NCBI GenBank assembly: GCA_031362155.1
Contig: JANLRZ010000206.1
Span: 21,992 to 85,991, forward strand
Origin: JAENVU01 sp031362155
Lineage (GTDB): Bacteria; Actinomycetota; Acidimicrobiia; IMCC26256; JAENVU01
Direction: 5' to 3'
DNA length: 64,000 nt
Part shown: piece by piece, positions 48,964 to 57,167 of the stretch
How positions within the stretch are numbered: position 1 is the stretch's first letter
Layout: the number at the start of each line of letters is the position of its first letter
Translations under genes and position numbers: made by a program
The notes under the pieces: generated by a model
The model's input: the letters and a program-made list of their open reading frames with translations, nothing else
The model's database searches: none
What the model was told of the DNA's origin: nothing

Positions 48964-50396
48964 GCCGGGAGCGTACCCGGGGCGAACTTCGGCCACGGAC
49001 GGACCGCCTCGAGCACCGCGCCTGCCGCGAGACACAACTCGTCTTCGTGCCGACGGGCCACGATCTGGAGTCCGCAGGGCATCCCACCAACCAGCGCCGA
49101 CGGTATCGACATTCCGGGCTGACCGGTCATGTTGAACGGCACTGTGAACGGTGCCGAGAGGTACAACAGATCGACCTCGCGACCGTTGAGATCGCCGACG
49201 AGGGTGCCCTCGGCCTGGTACGCGGTGGTCGGCGTGGTCGGGACCAACAGGAGGTCGACCTGGTCGAACACCTCGGCCGACGCACACAGAACCTCTTGGC
49301 GACGCCGTACTGCCGCGCCGAGGTGACGCGCCCGCAGCCTCGGCAACCCCTCGACCGAGATCCGCGCCAGGACGTCGAGTTCGTCGATCTGTTCGGTGCA
49401 CCGATCGAGCTTCCACGCGGCCAGGTCGCCGGCGCCCAGCATCCCCCACGCGCGGCCGGGCTTCGGGAACGCCATCGGAACATCGATCAGTTCGAGGCCG
49501 ACCGCCTCGACCAACGCCATCGCGAGGTCGTGGGTCGAGGCTTCCACCGCGTGATCGGTTTCGGCGTACCCGAGGGTGGAGCTCCACGCAACCCGTCGAC
49601 CGCGCAGAAGATCGCGAGCACGGTCGACGTCGGCCACGAGCGGCTCGTAGGGCGCGGGCCGGGGCAGCGAGGTGGGATCGGCCACGTGCGGACCACTCGT
49701 CGCGTCGAGGTAGCGCGCTGCATCACGGACCGACCGCACCATGGGACCACTGACCGAGGTGAGGCCGGTGTCGAACGGGTCGTGCATGCCGCCGTGCGCG
49801 ATGCGTCCGAACGTGGGCTTCATGCCCGGCAATCCGGTATAGGCCGACGGGATCCGAATCGAACCACCACCGTCACTCCCGGTGCACAGCGGCAACAGGC
49901 CCGCCGAGATCGCCGCCGCTGACCCGCCCGACGAGCCACCCGGCGTACGGTCGGTATTCCACGGGTTGCGCGTCACGCCATGGAGTGGACTCGCCGTGTA
50001 GCTCGGGATCCCGAACTCCGGGGCCGTGGTCAACGCGGTGACCACCGCGCCCGCGCCCCGCAGGCCGGCCACCTCGGGACAATCCTCGGGCGCGATCTCG
50101 TCGCGATACACGACGGATGCGTGCGTGTCCGGGAACCCCTTCGCCTGGGCCAGTTCCTTCACGCCGAGCGGCACACCCGCGAACCGGCCCGGATCCTCAC
50201 CGCGAGCCACCGCCGCGTCGATCTCGACGGCGCGAGCCCGCGCGCCCTCCTCATCCAGGAAGCACACCGCGTTGAGTCCGCCATTGCGATCGGCGATCCG
50301 CGCCAGCGACTCTTCGAGGATCGCAGTCGACGAGATCTCCCCACTGCGAACGGCGTCAGCCAGCTGCCACGCATCCTGTTGCCAGAGTTGAGTCAT
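48960..50396 (-). CDS. amidase (amidase signature family)
   Basis: A 478-residue amidase. The Ser-cisSer-Lys triad is in GVKELAQAKG (Lys), the Gly/Ser-rich TPGGSSGGSAAAISAG (cis-Ser and nucleophile Ser) and CTGSDGGGSIRIPSAY. It cleaves amides such as acyl-amides, nicotinamide-like compounds or glutamyl-tRNA in relatives; no gatB/gatC is nearby, so a free amide is more likely. ATG 50396 has AAGGAG seven bases upstream. It overlaps the preceding acyltransferase by 4 bp (ATGA) and the following MBL gene by 4 bp. Confidence 0.94.
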   Translation of the reverse strand: MTQLWQQDAWQLADAVRSGEISSTAILEESLARIADRNGGLNAVCFLDEEGARARAVEIDAAVARGEDPGRFAGVPLGVKELAQAKGFPDTHASVVYRDEIAPEDCPEVAGLRGAGAVVTALTTAPEFGIPSYTASPLHGVTRNPWNTDRTPGGSSGGSAAAISAGLLPLCTGSDGGGSIRIPSAYTGLPGMKPTFGRIAHGGMHDPFDTGLTSVSGPMVRSVRDAARYLDATSGPHVADPTSLPRPAPYEPLVADVDRARDLLRGRRVAWSSTLGYAETDHAVEASTHDLAMALVEAVGLELIDVPMAFPKPGRAWGMLGAGDLAAWKLDRCTEQIDELDVLARISVEGLPRLRARHLGAAVRRRQEVLCASAEVFDQVDLLLVPTTPTTAYQAEGTLVGDLNGREVDLLYLSAPFTVPFNMTGQPGMSIPSALVGGMPCGLQIVARRHEDELCLAAGAVLEAVRPWPKFAPGTLPA

Positions 50397-51820
50397 CCGA
50401 CGGCTCCTTCGGCCACGTCGACGGGTTGATCGGCGTGGCGTAGCTCGGCGAGGGCGGTAAGGAGATCGTCGCCCAGTTCATCAAGATCGGGATTGGCATC
50501 AGCGTCGGCGTACAGCCCGAAGTGCAAGGTGTCGCAGTACGACAAGATCGCGATGCCCAGACTCAGATTGTGCGTGAGTGGCACCAAGGGGTACGCCGCC
50601 TTCATGCGCCCGCCGAGGCAGTAGAGCGGCACCGGCGGTCCCGGGACGTTGGTGACCACGAGGTTCACGAACGGTTGGCGATGAATCGCCCGGGCGGCCA
50701 GACCCAAGAGCGTGGGCGCCGCGAAGTGGGTGAGGTCGAGCAAGAACGATGCGCCGACCGCTTGCTCCCGATCTTTCAGCGCCCGGGTGCACACACTGAT
50801 CTCGCGCAGTCGCGTCACGGCATCGGGCTCGGCGATCGGGAGATCGACGAAGAGCGCTGAGATTTGGTTTCCGAGCTCGACATCGCTTCCGGGCTCGCGC
50901 ACCGACACCGGGCACAAGACCCGCAGGTGCTCCGGAAGGTCGTCGCCCCGGTCGATGAACCGCCGCCGCAACGCGCCGCTCACGATCGCCAGCACCACGT
51001 CGTTCACCGTGCCACCACTCGTGCCCCGGATGGTCTGGACCTCGGCAAGCGGGATGGGCACGCCGACGAAACGGCGACGACGGCCCACGTCCACGTTGAG
51101 CGATGTACGCGGGGCGATCGGCGATCGATCGAACAGACTGCGGATTCCCTGACCCACCCGACTGGTCTTCTCCACGGCCCGATGCGGCGCGCGGGCCAGA
51201 CCGCGCATCGTGCGCGCGATCTCGGTAGGTTCGGTCGAGCGTTCGACCAGCGTGTCGGCCAGCAGCCGAGCACTCGACGGTGCGGGTTCGGCGGTCCACG
51301 GTGGCGGCGGTTCGACCACGAAGTCCGGCGTGATATCGAGCAGCACCGTGGCCACGTCGACGCCCGACACCCCGTCGGTCATCGCGTGATGGGTCTTGTG
51401 GAGGAGCCCGACCGACCCATCCTCGAGCCCTTCGACGAACCACAGCTCCCACAACGGTCGCGAGCGGTCGAGCATGTGCGCTTGCACCCGGGCCGTGAGC
51501 TCGAGCAGTTGACTCCACGAGCCGGGACGCGCCAACGCGGTCAACCGCACATGATACGAGATGTCGAATCGATCGTCATCTACCCAGATGGGGCGACCCT
51601 GTTCCATCGGCACCGACATCAGGCGCTGACGGAACTTGGGGATCTGGTGCAAACGAGAAGCGACGAGCGCTCGGACATCTGCGAGTCGAAACCGGCCAGA
51701 GGCATCGAAGAACGGCGCCCCCTCGAACGTGGCGAGCGTGCCCACGTGCATCGGAGTCTCGGGGGACTCCAGGTGCAGGAAGGAGGTGTCGAGCGAGCTC
51801 AACCGTTGGTACACCGTCAC
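50393..51820 (-). CDS. WS/DGAT wax ester synthase/diacylglycerol acyltransferase
   Basis: A 475-residue WS/DGAT acyltransferase. The active-site HHxxxDG motif is THHAMTDG. The N-terminal LSSLDTSFLHLE and the C-terminal VTNVPGPPVPLYCLGGRMKAAYP are the other family signatures. It makes triacylglycerol or wax esters from acyl-CoA, for storage lipid. The start is GTG 51820 with a -10 hexamer seven bases upstream; the longest frame starts 60 bp earlier but that part is not conserved. It leads an operon with the amidase and MBL hydrolase, although a joint pathway is not obvious. Confidence 0.93.
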   Translation of the reverse strand: MTVYQRLSSLDTSFLHLESPETPMHVGTLATFEGAPFFDASGRFRLADVRALVASRLHQIPKFRQRLMSVPMEQGRPIWVDDDRFDISYHVRLTALARPGSWSQLLELTARVQAHMLDRSRPLWELWFVEGLEDGSVGLLHKTHHAMTDGVSGVDVATVLLDITPDFVVEPPPPWTAEPAPSSARLLADTLVERSTEPTEIARTMRGLARAPHRAVEKTSRVGQGIRSLFDRSPIAPRTSLNVDVGRRRRFVGVPIPLAEVQTIRGTSGGTVNDVVLAIVSGALRRRFIDRGDDLPEHLRVLCPVSVREPGSDVELGNQISALFVDLPIAEPDAVTRLREISVCTRALKDREQAVGASFLLDLTHFAAPTLLGLAARAIHRQPFVNLVVTNVPGPPVPLYCLGGRMKAAYPLVPLTHNLSLGIAILSYCDTLHFGLYADADANPDLDELGDDLLTALAELRHADQPVDVAEGAVG

Positions 51821-51827
51821 GTGGCGG

Positions 51828-51833
51828 ATCGTA
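51828..51833 (-). promoter_or_regulatory. -10 hexamer TACGAT, leaderless start
   Basis: TACGAT (reverse strand) ends 7 nt before the GTG of the acyltransferase. It is only 33 bp from the opposite hexamer at 51867. Confidence 0.6.
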
Positions 51834-51866
51834 CCGGCCGGCGGTGAAGTCGGGTCGGGGTGCCAG

Positions 51867-51872
51867 TAGCGT
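51867..51872 (+). promoter_or_regulatory. -10 hexamer TAGCGT, leaderless start
   Basis: TAGCGT ends 6 nt before the ATG at 51879. With the hexamer at 51828 it makes a compact divergent promoter pair. Confidence 0.55.
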
Positions 51873-51878
51873 CGCCTC

Positions 51879-52364
51879 ATGCAAACGGCGGCCGCACTCT
51901 GGCAGATCTCTCCCGAGCTCGTACTCGCGATGGACGCCGACCTCGGCCTCCCCGTCGACAGCTACGTCAACGGTTCCCAGACCTGGTTCACCGGAGAGCC
52001 AGTCCTGGAGTGGCGCCTGCATCCGGTGAAGGGATATCAGCCGCCCCCCGGGCTCTCCCCGTACGACCTCTGGGAAATCGTCGTCGGTTCGCTCGAACGT
52101 GACAACGATCCCACCGCGATTCCGCTCGGCTCGGAGGCACGCGCCTTGACCGGTCTCTGGGACGGCCTCGAATGCTTCCCGGCCTATGGCGACGAACTCG
52201 AACCTGCGACCCTCGCCGAGCGGGTCCGTGAGGTCCTGACCATCGCGCCGGCGGCCTGCGGCCTGGTCGACCACGAGGTGGTCGGGAACGAGTGGGAGCG
52301 CACCCAGGGCGCAATCTCGATCGTCAGCCTGCTCGGCGAACAGCTCGGTCTCACCGCTCGCTGA
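51879..52364 (+). CDS. conserved hypothetical protein, 161 aa
   Basis: A soluble acidic protein of 161 residues with no signal or membrane segment. I do not recognise the family. Motif-like stretches are LWQISPEL near the start, WFTGEPVLEWRLHPV (residues 36-50), SPYDLWEIVVG, and a C-terminal helical part (ERTQGAISIVSLLGEQLGL). It is divergent from the WS/DGAT gene, sharing a 58-bp region between starts, and ends 24 bp before the convergent Nudix gene. The clean start with a promoter hexamer supports a real gene. Confidence 0.75.
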   Translation: MQTAAALWQISPELVLAMDADLGLPVDSYVNGSQTWFTGEPVLEWRLHPVKGYQPPPGLSPYDLWEIVVGSLERDNDPTAIPLGSEARALTGLWDGLECFPAYGDELEPATLAERVREVLTIAPAACGLVDHEVVGNEWERTQGAISIVSLLGEQLGLTAR

Positions 52365-52388
52365 CGATCACCGGCCGCGGCCGCGTCG

Positions 52389-53063
52389 TCAGTCGCCCCG
52401 CCACGGTGGGGTCCGAGGCAAGTCGAAATCGGCGGGGAAGGTCTCACCATCGATCGCCCGGAATGCGAGTTCGCCCCACCGGTGAATCCCGGCGATCGGC
52501 TGCGGGAGCCGGTCTCGGGGGAAGAACCCGACCGCACGGGTCTCGAGCGGATGCCCGCGAAGCTCCCCGCCGATCATGCGACAGTGGAAGACCAGCGAAT
52601 ACATGGGGATCCGGGCGAACCCGAGGCGGAGACCGTCGAGCACGGTGATCAGCGACTGCACCTCCACTTCGATCCCGGTCTCTTCGTAGACCTCCTTGAT
52701 TGCGATCTCCGACGGGGAGTACCCGACGTCGGCCCACCCAACGGGGTAGAGCCAGATACCGCTGTCGGCCCGTTGCGTGAGCAGGATCTCGCCAGCCTCG
52801 TTCCCGACGATCGCCGCGACGGCGACCTTGGGGGTGACGTAGCCCGCAACGCCCTCGCCGACGGTGCTCAGCCATTCCTCGTAGAGCGCCTCGGCTCCCG
52901 CCTCTTCGATGGCTGCGGCACGGATGTCGGCAGCGACTTTGAGCACCTCCTCGAACCGTTCCTGTTCGTACAGACTCTGGGTGAAACCCAGGCCGGTTCG
53001 CGCGATGGCCGAGAGTGTCTCGGCCCACCGCAATACATCCGAGGCAGCGATCGCGTCATCCAT
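52389..53063 (-). CDS. Nudix hydrolase with N-terminal helical domain
   Basis: A 224-residue protein. Residues 1-60 form an N-terminal helical domain of the type found in a class of Nudix pyrophosphatases. The Nudix box follows: GWADVGYSPSEIAIKEVYEETGIEV. The usual Arg of R-E-U-x-E-E is replaced by Lys (KEVYEETG), a conservative change that keeps the metal-binding Glu residues. It would hydrolyse a nucleoside diphosphate linked to another group. ATG 53063 has a hexamer upstream, and that hexamer overlaps the glnD stop; co-transcription with glnD is also possible. Convergent with the hypothetical gene at 51879. Confidence 0.9.
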   Translation of the reverse strand: MDDAIAASDVLRWAETLSAIARTGLGFTQSLYEQERFEEVLKVAADIRAAAIEEAGAEALYEEWLSTVGEGVAGYVTPKVAVAAIVGNEAGEILLTQRADSGIWLYPVGWADVGYSPSEIAIKEVYEETGIEVEVQSLITVLDGLRLGFARIPMYSLVFHCRMIGGELRGHPLETRAVGFFPRDRLPQPIAGIHRWGELAFRAIDGETFPADFDLPRTPPWRGD

Positions 53064-53071
53064 CGCCGCGG

Positions 53072-53077
53072 AACCTA
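53072..53077 (-). promoter_or_regulatory. -10 hexamer TAGGTT, leaderless start
   Basis: TAGGTT (reverse strand) ends 8 nt before the Nudix ATG and overlaps the stop codon of glnD. Confidence 0.45.
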
Positions 53078-55486
53078 ATCGCGTCGGAGGGCCGCGAGCA
53101 GCGAGGCCCGGAGCCCGGCCACCCGTTCGGGGTCGGTGACCTTCTCCCCTGCGTCTTGAACGTAAAAGACGTCGACGGCCTGTTCGCCGGTGGTCGAGAC
53201 TCGCGCGACCCGAACATCGAGCTCGAGGTCGGCGAAGACCGACGCGATGGTGGCCAGCAGACCGACATCGTCCGGAGCGAAGACTTCCACCACGGTGGCG
53301 TCGTCGGACTCGTCCTGGGCGATCCGGATTCGAACGCCCGGATCAACGAGGGTTTCCGGCCGGACCGCGGTGTAGACGGCGCGCCGTTCCGCAAGTGCCG
53401 CGGCCGCGGAGAGCTCACCGGACAGCACCCGATTGATGGTCCGCTCGGCATGGTCCCGGCCGGCGGCGTCTCCGAGCCGGTCGAACTGGTCCATCCCGAC
53501 GAACACCTCGCCCGCGCGACCGCCCGCCAACGAATGCCCCTCGGCCGCAATGATGTCGAACCCCTCGATGCTCAGCGCGCTGGCGACTCCGGCCAAGAGA
53601 CCCGGCCGATCCGATGCTCCTACCGAACACCGCAACTGGCCGTGTTCGAGCTGTTCCCACACGACGACGACTGCCGTGCCGTTGAGATCCTCGAGCGGGA
53701 GGTCGACGTCGGGCACCGACACTGCCGCTCCGACGTCGGCGCCCGTGAGCCGGGCCAGGGTCCGTTCGTAGAGCTCGCGCACGAGCGCCGCCTTCGCCGG
53801 CCCCCACGCCGCGGGTCCGGTCGCCCGGGAGTCGGCGATCGTCAGCAACGTCAGCAACCGCAGGCGCTCGGGCGTGACCACACGCTCCGCACAGCGTTCG
53901 ATCGTCACCACGTCGGCGAGATCTCGCCGCGTGGCCGTGTCGGCCATGAAGAGATGGTCGAGGACGAGCCACCCCAAGGTCTCGGCCCGATCCTCGTCGA
54001 GCCCGATACGTCGCGCGAGGTCTGAGGCCGTGCGCGCGCCGACCACCGCGTGATCACCGGGCTGTCCCTTCGCGATGTCGTGGAGGAGCGCGCCCAGCAC
54101 GAGCAGCTCCGGGTGGTCCAACGCATCGACCGCGTCCCGTTCGACGCCAGTCGCGTCGGTCAAGAGATCGTTCGCTTCGGCCACGGTCTCGAGGAGGTGC
54201 CGATCCACGGTGAAGCGGTGGTACGCGTTGCGTTGCGGTCGGAATCGGACATCCCCCCACTCCGGAAGGATCCGACGGACGAGATCTTCGTGATCGAGCG
54301 CCTCGAACACCTCGACGACGCGCCGGCCGGATTGCATCACCGCGAGGAAGTCCTCGAGTTGGACGGGCGACCACTCCGGCTCACCGACGTCACGAAACGC
54401 GACCAACGTCGCGCGATCGATACCGAGACCTCGTTCCGCCGCCGTCCGGGCGAGCCGCAACAGCGTGGCCGCGTCGGCCGCGCCGGTGTCACCGAGCGTC
54501 AGCCGACCCTTGACCACCGGGAACGGCTCCGGGGCCGCGCTTGCGACGCCGTTGGCCGCGCCGGTGAGGCGCGCCCGGCCGAACCTCCGACGGGGTGGCG
54601 GCTCGTCCGCGAGCCGGCTGAGTGCATCCTGGGCCAGCCAGGCGACCCGCCGAGCGGTGGCGGCCAACGAGCGCACCATCGCGTCGGCGTCGTCGAAGCC
54701 CAGCAGCCTGGCAACTCCGTCGTGATCCTGCAACGCAAGGACGTCGGAACGGCCGCCCGTCATCCGATGCAACCCCACCCGAATGTCCAACAATCGTGTG
54801 GTCGCGTCATCCAGAAACTCCCCGTCGCCCGGGAGCAGTGCCCCGGCCTCGATCAGCGCGACGAGTCCGCCGGCCCCACCCCGGCTCCAGCCCGCCCAGA
54901 CCAATGCATGAACGTCGCGCAAGCCACCCGCGCCCTCTTTGAGGTTCGGTTCGGACATCTCCGCGACCGGACCCGGTCGCCGCCGTCGCACCATCGTTGC
55001 GTTGAGCAGATCGCGAACAAGAGTGGCGCGCCGGCTCGCGACTCGGCGCCCGCCTTCGATGAGGTCCCGGGCATCGGCCGTTGCGGCGCCGGCGACCACT
55101 CTGGCGTCGAGCAGTCCCGTCAGCGTGTCGAGATCACCCTCGGCGAGTTTGATCGACTCCTTCCGGGTGCGCGTCGCGTGTCCCAGGACCACTCCGGCGT
55201 CCCACAGCGGATACCACAGCGCATCGGCCACCTCCGCGATGTCCGTGCGCCCGTCGTGCAACAGCAACACGTCGACGTCCGAACCCGGACACAGCTCGCG
55301 ACGCGCGTACGAACCCAAGGCGACGACCGCGACATCGTGTCCACCCACCGCGGCGAGTACATCAGCGATGGCAGTATCGATGACCGCCGAGAACGCTTCG
55401 CCGAACGCGCGCCCCCGCCGGGTCGGGTCGGCGACGAGCACGTCACGCTGGGCACGAATCCATGCCGCACCCTGCGTCGCCGTCAC
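53075..55486 (-). CDS. glnD: [protein-PII] uridylyl/adenylyltransferase
   Basis: An 803-residue GlnD. Order: nucleotidyltransferase domain with GSYARRELCPGSDVDVLL (G-S and D-x-D), central domains, HD phosphohydrolase domain with LGALLHDIAKG (around residue 470), then two C-terminal ACT domains (SVGASDRPGLLAGV; VEVFAPDDVGLLATIAS). Both catalytic sites look intact, so it can modify and demodify the PII protein GlnK in response to glutamine. In actinobacteria the group added is usually AMP on Tyr51. The start is GTG 55486, overlapping the glnK stop (GTGA). Confidence 0.95.
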   Translation of the reverse strand: MTATQGAAWIRAQRDVLVADPTRRGRAFGEAFSAVIDTAIADVLAAVGGHDVAVVALGSYARRELCPGSDVDVLLLHDGRTDIAEVADALWYPLWDAGVVLGHATRTRKESIKLAEGDLDTLTGLLDARVVAGAATADARDLIEGGRRVASRRATLVRDLLNATMVRRRRPGPVAEMSEPNLKEGAGGLRDVHALVWAGWSRGGAGGLVALIEAGALLPGDGEFLDDATTRLLDIRVGLHRMTGGRSDVLALQDHDGVARLLGFDDADAMVRSLAATARRVAWLAQDALSRLADEPPPRRRFGRARLTGAANGVASAAPEPFPVVKGRLTLGDTGAADAATLLRLARTAAERGLGIDRATLVAFRDVGEPEWSPVQLEDFLAVMQSGRRVVEVFEALDHEDLVRRILPEWGDVRFRPQRNAYHRFTVDRHLLETVAEANDLLTDATGVERDAVDALDHPELLVLGALLHDIAKGQPGDHAVVGARTASDLARRIGLDEDRAETLGWLVLDHLFMADTATRRDLADVVTIERCAERVVTPERLRLLTLLTIADSRATGPAAWGPAKAALVRELYERTLARLTGADVGAAVSVPDVDLPLEDLNGTAVVVVWEQLEHGQLRCSVGASDRPGLLAGVASALSIEGFDIIAAEGHSLAGGRAGEVFVGMDQFDRLGDAAGRDHAERTINRVLSGELSAAAALAERRAVYTAVRPETLVDPGVRIRIAQDESDDATVVEVFAPDDVGLLATIASVFADLELDVRVARVSTTGEQAVDVFYVQDAGEKVTDPERVAGLRASLLAALRRD

Positions 55487-55821
55487 AAGGCGTCAGGCCC
55501 AGCCTCACCGGTGCGCACACGAATCACGGCGTCGACGGGCGTGATCCAGACCTTGCCGTCCCCGATCTTGCCGGTGCGCGCGGTTTCGACGATCTTCTGG
55601 GCAATCGCATCGGCATCGGCGTCGTCGACGAGCACTTCGATGCGCACCTTCGGGACGAAGTCGATCTCATACTCCGCGCCGCGGTACACCTCCGTGTGGC
55701 CGCGCTGGCGACCGAACCCCTGCACCTCCGACACCGTAAGTCCCTGCACGCCGATCGTCTTCAACGCGTCTTTGACGTCGTCCAAACGGAAGGGCTTGAT
55801 GATTCCGGTCACGAGCTTCAT
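55483..55821 (-). CDS. glnK: nitrogen regulatory protein PII
   Basis: A 112-residue PII protein. It begins MKLVTGIIKPFRLDDVKDAL. The T-loop target is Y51 in GAEYEIDFVPK, the residue that GlnD modifies. The B-loop TGKIGDGKVWI and the C-loop are typical and bind ATP and 2-oxoglutarate. It controls AmtB and nitrogen enzymes in response to 2-oxoglutarate and energy. GGAG lies just before ATG 55821. The neighbours amtB (29 bp upstream) and glnD (4-bp overlap downstream) fit the conserved actinobacterial operon. Confidence 0.97.
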   Translation of the reverse strand: MKLVTGIIKPFRLDDVKDALKTIGVQGLTVSEVQGFGRQRGHTEVYRGAEYEIDFVPKVRIEVLVDDADADAIAQKIVETARTGKIGDGKVWITPVDAVIRVRTGEAGPDAL

Positions 55822-55850
55822 GGTTCTCCGATCGAATCCGTAGGGCCGGG

Positions 55851-57092
55851 CTAGACCCGGTCCATGGCGTAGGCCACTTCCGAGTGCTGCGTGAGATCGA
55901 GGCCAGTTTCCTCGTCCTCTTCGGGGACGCGAATTCCGCCGGGCAGCACGGCCTTCAGTACGAGACAGATCAGCGCAGTCACCACGAACGAGAAGACCAT
56001 CGTGGCGCCGACGGCGAGCACCTGCTCACCGAAGAGTCCCCATCCACCGCCGTGGAACACGCCGTCGCGCCCGGCGGCGTTGACCGCCGAGTCGGCAAAC
56101 AGTCCCAACAGCACCGACCCGAGGATCCCGCCGACCAGGTGGACACCGATGACATCGAGGGAGTCGTCATATCCAAACCGGAACTTCATGCTGACCGCGA
56201 GGAAGCACACACCACCGACGACCGCACCGATGATGATCGGCTCGAGTCCGCCGACAAACCCTGCACACGGCGTGATCGCCACCAGCCCGGCGACCGCGCC
56301 GGAGGCTGCGCCCAAGGTGGTCGCGTGACCGGTGCGGATCTTCTCGAGCACCAGCCATCCCAGCATGCCGGCCGCGGCGGCGAGGTGCGTGTTCAACAGT
56401 GCCTGGGCCGCCAACCCGTTCGCGCCGAGTGCAGAACCGGCATTGAACCCGAACCATCCGAACCACAGGATTCCCGTACCGATGAGGGTCAACGGAAGCG
56501 AGTGGGGTGGCATGGGGTGCTTCGGCCAACCCCTGCGCTTGCCGAGCACCAAGATCGCGGCCAGCGCGGCGACGCCGGCGTTGACGTGCACCACAGTTCC
56601 GCCGGCGAAGTCGAGTGCGCCGCGCTTGAACAACCAGCCGCTCGGTGCAAAGACCCAGTGCGCGACCGGGGAATACACGAGGATCGCCCAGAGCCCCATG
56701 AACCACACCCAGGCCGAGAATCGCATGCGGTCGGCGATCGCGCCGGTGATCAAGGCGGGCGTGATCACCGCGAACATCATCTGGTACGACATGAACGCGA
56801 GGGGCGGGATCGTCAGTTCGAGTCCGGGTGCCACCTCGGTGGCGGCGTGACGCAACCCCAGGAAGTCGAAGTTCCCGATCCAGCCGCCGGTCCCACCAAA
56901 GGCGAGCGAGTACCCAAGCACCGCCCACAACACGCTGATCAGACCCAGCGCGAAGAAGTTCTGCATGAGCATGCCCAGCACGTTCTTGGCCCGGACCATG
57001 CCGCCGTAGAACAGCGCCAACCCCGGCGTCATGAACATCACCAGCGCCGCGGACACCAGGACCCAGGCGGTATCGCCAGTATCGATCTTCAC
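55851..57092 (-). CDS. amtB: ammonium transporter Amt
   Basis: A 413-residue Amt/MEP protein with about 11 membrane helices. The pore His pair is in FAGGTVVHVNAGVA and DVIGVHLVGGI; ALFYGGMVRAKNVL and the gate Phe region are also standard. It carries NH4+/NH3 into the cell and is shut by GlnK when nitrogen is sufficient. I start it at GTG 57092, where GGGAGGG lies five bases upstream; 57098 and 57149 are alternatives but place the ribosome site at or inside the coding part. First gene of the amtB-glnK-glnD operon. Confidence 0.95.
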   Translation of the reverse strand: MKIDTGDTAWVLVSAALVMFMTPGLALFYGGMVRAKNVLGMLMQNFFALGLISVLWAVLGYSLAFGGTGGWIGNFDFLGLRHAATEVAPGLELTIPPLAFMSYQMMFAVITPALITGAIADRMRFSAWVWFMGLWAILVYSPVAHWVFAPSGWLFKRGALDFAGGTVVHVNAGVAALAAILVLGKRRGWPKHPMPPHSLPLTLIGTGILWFGWFGFNAGSALGANGLAAQALLNTHLAAAAGMLGWLVLEKIRTGHATTLGAASGAVAGLVAITPCAGFVGGLEPIIIGAVVGGVCFLAVSMKFRFGYDDSLDVIGVHLVGGILGSVLLGLFADSAVNAAGRDGVFHGGGWGLFGEQVLAVGATMVFSFVVTALICLVLKAVLPGGIRVPEEDEETGLDLTQHSEVAYAMDRV

Positions 57093-57167
57093 CGTCACCC
57101 TCCCGTGTAGGTGACGGCATTCTGCCAATACCGAGCCCCTGCCGCGCAAATGGGTTTTGGAGGAGGG

